From contig JARGGF010000126.1 in NCBI GenBank assembly GCA_029210905.1, positions 1 through 8,753 on the forward strand: 8,753 bases of DNA, in the 5' to 3' direction. The notes beneath the pieces were generated by a model that was not told where the DNA came from, ran no database searches, and saw only the letters and a program-made list of their open reading frames with translations. Of this stretch, positions 7,067 to 8,753 are shown piece after piece. The DNA is from Bacteroidales bacterium. Its GTDB lineage: Bacteria; Bacteroidota; Bacteroidia; Bacteroidales; NBLH01. A program made the position numbers and the translations under genes. Numbering within the stretch: position 1 is the first letter of the stretch; each line of letters begins with the position of its first letter.

Positions 7067-7267
7067 TTAAACTTCATATAAAGTCTTTATCATAAAGTCT
7101 CCTTCAATAACAACTTCTTCTCCAAGCCTTAACTGTTCCAGTTTATTTGCATAAAGCATAATAAATTCAGGTTTGCACATTATTTTAACCTGATGGGTAC
7201 CTTTAACCTCATATATTTCAATTACTTCTCCTGTAAGGGTAAGATGATTGACTGGCTGAGATTTCAT
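7067..7267 (-). CDS. Small beta-rich protein leading the hydrogenase operon, unknown function
   Basis: The 66-residue protein has no signal peptide or membrane helix. Its ATG is fixed by an in-frame stop two codons upstream. The sequence reads as alternating short strands (LTLTGEVIEIYEV, HQVKIMCK, EFIMLYAN) ending in LGEEVVIEGDFMIKTL, which suggests a small OB- or SH3-like barrel. The GxVxEI start and the LGexVxVxGxFxI end loosely recall HypC/HupF, the small chaperones for NiFe centre assembly. However, the essential N-terminal Met-Cys of HypC is missing; the only cysteine is C31. I do not recognise the family with confidence. It is separated from hyaA by 54 nt with no terminator, so it is probably the first gene of the hydrogenase transcript. 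No Shine-Dalgarno is visible. A role in assembly or regulation of the hydrogenase is inferred from position only. Confidence 0.7.
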   Translation of the reverse strand: MKSQPVNHLTLTGEVIEIYEVKGTHQVKIMCKPEFIMLYANKLEQLRLGEEVVIEGDFMIKTLYEV

Positions 7268-7435
7268 AGTTTATGAATTTGGTGACCGGAAGCCTGAATC
7301 CAAGATCCATGCCTAAAAATTTTATTATAAGGAAATTTAACGGGCAACATCGAGTATAGTTATGTAAATCAGATACTTGTATGTTTGAATATATTTTGGA
7401 AATTTAAGTTTTAAAAGACTGCGAAGGTGAAAATC

Positions 7436-7449
7436 TACGGAAAACCGCA
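7436..7449. promoter_or_regulatory. Candidate operator dyad, gene-proximal copy
   Basis: TACGGAAAACCGCA is an imperfect dyad (TACGG/CCGCA arms around AAAA) and matches the neighbouring 7458-7471 copy at 12 of 14 positions. The two centres are 22 bp apart, two turns of the helix, as expected for two dimers binding the same face. It probably binds a transcription factor controlling the hydrogenase operon; the factor is unknown. Confidence 0.5.
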
Positions 7450-7457
7450 TATTGTAA

Positions 7458-7471
7458 TACGGAATACCGTA
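7458..7471. promoter_or_regulatory. Candidate operator dyad, gene-distal copy
   Basis: TACGGAATACCGTA is a dyad with perfect 5-bp arms (TACGG and CCGTA) around AATA. It is the stronger of two near-identical copies. The pair is also bounded by CTACGG (7435-7440) and CCGTAG (7467-7472). The form, short dyads in helical phase, is typical of dimeric activators or repressors. Confidence 0.55.
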
Positions 7472-7542
7472 GTTGCCTGAGTTGATAAATAACTGACTTT
7501 TAAATGGGGGGAGGGAGGATTAAATAGGTTCAGATTTGGGTA

Positions 7543-7580
7543 TAAAAAATTAGGACTAATATTTTATATTGTCCTAATTT
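7543..7580 (-). terminator. Intrinsic terminator of the small hypothetical gene
   Basis: AAATTAGGAC (7547-7556) and GTCCTAATTT (7571-7580) form a perfect 10-bp stem with a 14-nt loop. Read on the minus strand, the stem runs out into a continuous T-run (CCTAATTTTTTATA). It lies 23 nt after the stop of the gene at 7604-7870 and separates that gene from the hydrogenase operon. Confidence 0.72.
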
Positions 7581-7596
7581 AAAAATTTAATCATCA

Positions 7597-7614
7597 TTGG
7601 TCTTTAAAGACCAA
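7597..7614. repeat. Perfect 18-bp palindrome over the end of the small hypothetical gene
   Basis: TTGGTCTTTAAAGACCAA is a perfect palindrome with no spacer. It includes the last codons and the TAA stop (7604-7606) of the minus-strand gene. It could be a protein-binding site or, in RNA, a short hairpin that stabilises the 3' end just before the 7543-7580 terminator. Confidence 0.6.
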
Positions 7615-7870
7615 CCGATTGCAGTATTTTGGGAACATGATCTAAGATGCTGTTATTGTCCTTTAATTTTTCCGTACTGCATTTTAGTTCATTTCCACTG
7701 TCGTCTTTAATTCGGATGGAGTTATCCGTGGGATTTAAGTAAACACTATATTCGCTTCCGAATCGATTTACTTTACCAATAAATTCAGCCTCTCTCATTT
7801 GCTTAAGTAACAGATTTGTACAATTATCACACAAATTTAAAAAAATTGATGATTCTGCTCTCATGGTCAT
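7604..7870 (-). CDS. Small hypothetical protein with a CxxC motif
   Basis: The 88-residue protein is of unrecognised family. It has a CDNC pair near the N-terminus (FLNLCDNCTNLLLKQM), a central part that looks beta-rich (FIGKVNRFGSEYSVYLNPTDNSIRIKDDSG), one more cysteine (LKCSTEK), and a short C-terminal helix-like tail (ILDHVPKILQSVGL). There is no signal peptide or membrane helix. The start is uncertain: ATG 7870 is chosen, ATG 7864 is two codons downstream, and a TTG at 7891 would add seven residues; none has a good Shine-Dalgarno. A hairpin terminator right after the stop supports a real, independently transcribed gene. A link to the hydrogenase is not evident. The CxxC might bind metal, but a single pair is weak evidence. 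Confidence 0.5.
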   Translation of the reverse strand: MTMRAESSIFLNLCDNCTNLLLKQMREAEFIGKVNRFGSEYSVYLNPTDNSIRIKDDSGNELKCSTEKLKDNNSILDHVPKILQSVGL

Positions 7871-8169
7871 ACAAGTGAAAACAGCTATCAATTCTTAATC
7901 TTTGACGTAATAAGGTTTATTCCTGACGAATGTTGCGATATGTTGGATAAGATTGACTTATTTAACTTTTTTGCTCACGATAATATGTTTTTATAATATG
8001 ATTGACTATTTTTAGTATCTTAGATTTTATTCTAAGTAATTGAAAATGAGTGGATCATTTGTTAATTAGTATACTTTTTTCAAAATTTATTTTACAAAAT
8101 TAGTTGAAATGCTTACAAATATTATCCTAAAAATTATAACATATTAAACAATTACTAAAATTAAAACTA
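7871..8169. promoter_or_regulatory. AT-rich divergent intergenic region
   Basis: This 299-nt, very AT-rich spacer lies between the small minus-strand gene and the plus-strand propeller gene, so it should carry promoters for both. A short inverted repeat CTTAGA/TCTAAG with a 6-nt loop lies at 8019-8036. A TAnnTTTG-like element (TAATTTTG) reads on the minus strand at 8095-8102, but no TTTG lies at the right distance. No convincing promoter pair, riboswitch or RNA gene was seen. Confidence 0.4.
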
Positions 8170-8753
8170 ATGAAAAAATGGCTTAAGATTTTATTGATTT
8201 TTGTTGTTATTGTAATTATTGCCGCAGCATTTTTTGGCTACAAAGTATTTAAAACTGTTGCAGGAAGTGAAGAAATTTCAGGTAAACAAGGCATAATACC
8301 CGAGCAGCTTAAAGAGGTTCCTCCACTAACTGAAGATTTATCAGACTGGCCTAACTGGCGGGGGAAAAATTTTGATGGGAAAAGTGAATTTTCGGGGCTT
8401 AAAAAAGATTGGTCTGAGGGCTTAAAAAAACTTTGGGAAGTAGATTACCTTTGCCAAGGCCAGGCAACGGCCTCATGGTCTTCGCCAGTTGTAAAAGGGA
8501 ATCGATTGATTATTCCCGGACGTGATGATAAAAATGATTTGGTTTTTTGCTTAAATACCGATAATGGAGCACTAATCTGGAAAGGAAGTTATAAGGCTGA
8601 GGCGGGTGACAGTCATAGTCCTGGTGCCAGGGCAACTCCTTATATTGATGCTGACCGCGTATATACTTATGGAAGGAGTGGGGATTTGGTAGCCTGGAAA
8701 CTGATGGATGGTAAACTTTTATGGCATAAAAATGTAAAAGAGGAAGGGAGAGC
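8170..8753 (+). CDS. PQQ-like beta-propeller repeat protein, membrane-anchored (3' partial)
   Basis: The frame is open from ATG 8170 to the end of the window, giving 194 residues of a longer protein. Residues 1-6 are basic and 7-23 are strongly hydrophobic (ILLIFVVIVIIAAAFFG), so it is either membrane-anchored or exported. The segment WPNWRGKNFDGKSEF (60-74) is the typical WPxWRGxxxDG opening of large PQQ-like/BamB-like beta-propellers. It is followed by blade repeats with NTDNGALIWK (129-138) and KLMDGKLLWHKN (177-188). Such proteins are secreted or periplasmic scaffolds or, in some cases, quinoprotein enzymes; the active-site part is not in the window, so enzyme activity cannot be judged. 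It is transcribed away from the hydrogenase region and may be unrelated to it. No clear Shine-Dalgarno precedes it. Confidence 0.9.
   Translation, partial: MKKWLKILLIFVVIVIIAAAFFGYKVFKTVAGSEEISGKQGIIPEQLKEVPPLTEDLSDWPNWRGKNFDGKSEFSGLKKDWSEGLKKLWEVDYLCQGQATASWSSPVVKGNRLIIPGRDDKNDLVFCLNTDNGALIWKGSYKAEAGDSHSPGARATPYIDADRVYTYGRSGDLVAWKLMDGKLLWHKNVKEEGR

Larger units (their letters stand above)
7268..7546 (-). promoter_or_regulatory. Non-coding leader and promoter region of the hydrogenase operon
   Basis: This stretch separates the first gene of the hydrogenase operon from the terminator of the gene upstream and holds no credible reading frame. It must contain the operon promoter unless transcription reads through from upstream. 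The tandem dyads at 7436-7471 lie 169-204 nt before the first ATG, and a G-rich tract lies at 7506-7518. On the minus strand there is no TTTG tetramer anywhere in 7268-7603, so the usual Bacteroidota -33/-7 promoter is absent. No GG-N10-GC sigma-54 site was found between the dyads and the first gene. A TATAAT (7324-7329) exists but has no matching -35 at normal spacing. Confidence 0.6.

Noticed and set aside
7067..7267. Calling the 66-residue protein HypC
   Set aside because: HypC needs a Met-Cys N-terminus for Fe(CN)2CO transfer, and this protein begins MKSQPVN, so only a loose resemblance in outline remains.
7268..7435. Sigma-54 promoter for the hydrogenase operon
   Set aside because: The paired dyads suggested an NtrC-like enhancer, but no GG-N10-GC element with TGGCAC/TTGC character was found between the dyads and the first gene.
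7951..8007. Direct repeat GATTGACT (7951-7958 and 8000-8007)
   Set aside because: It is only 8 bp, 49 bp apart, in very AT-rich DNA, with no dyad character or further copies; chance is adequate.
8002..8030. TTGACT and TTTTAT as a sigma-70 promoter for the propeller gene
   Set aside because: The spacing is 17 nt, but the -10 match is poor and these hexamers are expected by chance in such AT-rich DNA.

Overview
The window is AT-rich bacterial DNA. It most likely comes from a Bacteroidota member or a close relative. That inference rests on the AT-rich coding style, the scarcity of Shine-Dalgarno sequences in front of most genes, and a WPxWRGxxxDG PQQ-like propeller protein of a type common in that phylum. 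No rRNA, tRNA, CRISPR array or transposase was seen, so the taxonomy is inferred from protein style only.

Positions 1-3320 (+ strand) hold a four-gene signal-transduction cluster. It contains the C-terminal end of a histidine kinase, an inverted hybrid protein (receiver followed by HisKA/HATPase), a stand-alone receiver protein, and a six-helix membrane histidine kinase. The membrane sensor region of that kinase carries a GGxxNPF motif like the quinone-sensing motif of RegB/PrrB. No DNA-binding output domain is visible in the cluster. A hairpin with a T-tract (3347-3384) ends it.

Positions 3391-7267 (- strand), convergent with the kinases, hold a membrane-bound uptake [NiFe]-hydrogenase operon. 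It reads, in transcription order: a 66-residue small beta-rich protein, hyaA (Tat-exported small subunit), hyaB (catalytic large subunit) and hyaC (di-heme cytochrome b membrane anchor). It ends in its own hairpin overlapping the hyaC stop codon. The small subunit has the six-cysteine proximal-cluster pattern of oxygen-tolerant (group 1d type) enzymes. The enzyme would oxidise H2 in the periplasm and pass electrons through cytochrome b to the quinone pool. The neighbouring RegB-like kinase could read the redox state of that pool, which would make a coherent H2/redox module. This functional link is inferred from proximity.

Positions 7268-7603 are a non-coding leader upstream of the hydrogenase operon. 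It contains two near-identical 14-bp dyads (TACGGAAwACCGyA) exactly 22 bp apart, a good candidate operator pair, and a G-rich tract. It also contains the terminator of a small hypothetical gene (7604-7870, -). After a 299-nt AT-rich divergent spacer, a partial PQQ-like beta-propeller protein with an N-terminal membrane anchor starts at 8170 (+) and runs off the window.
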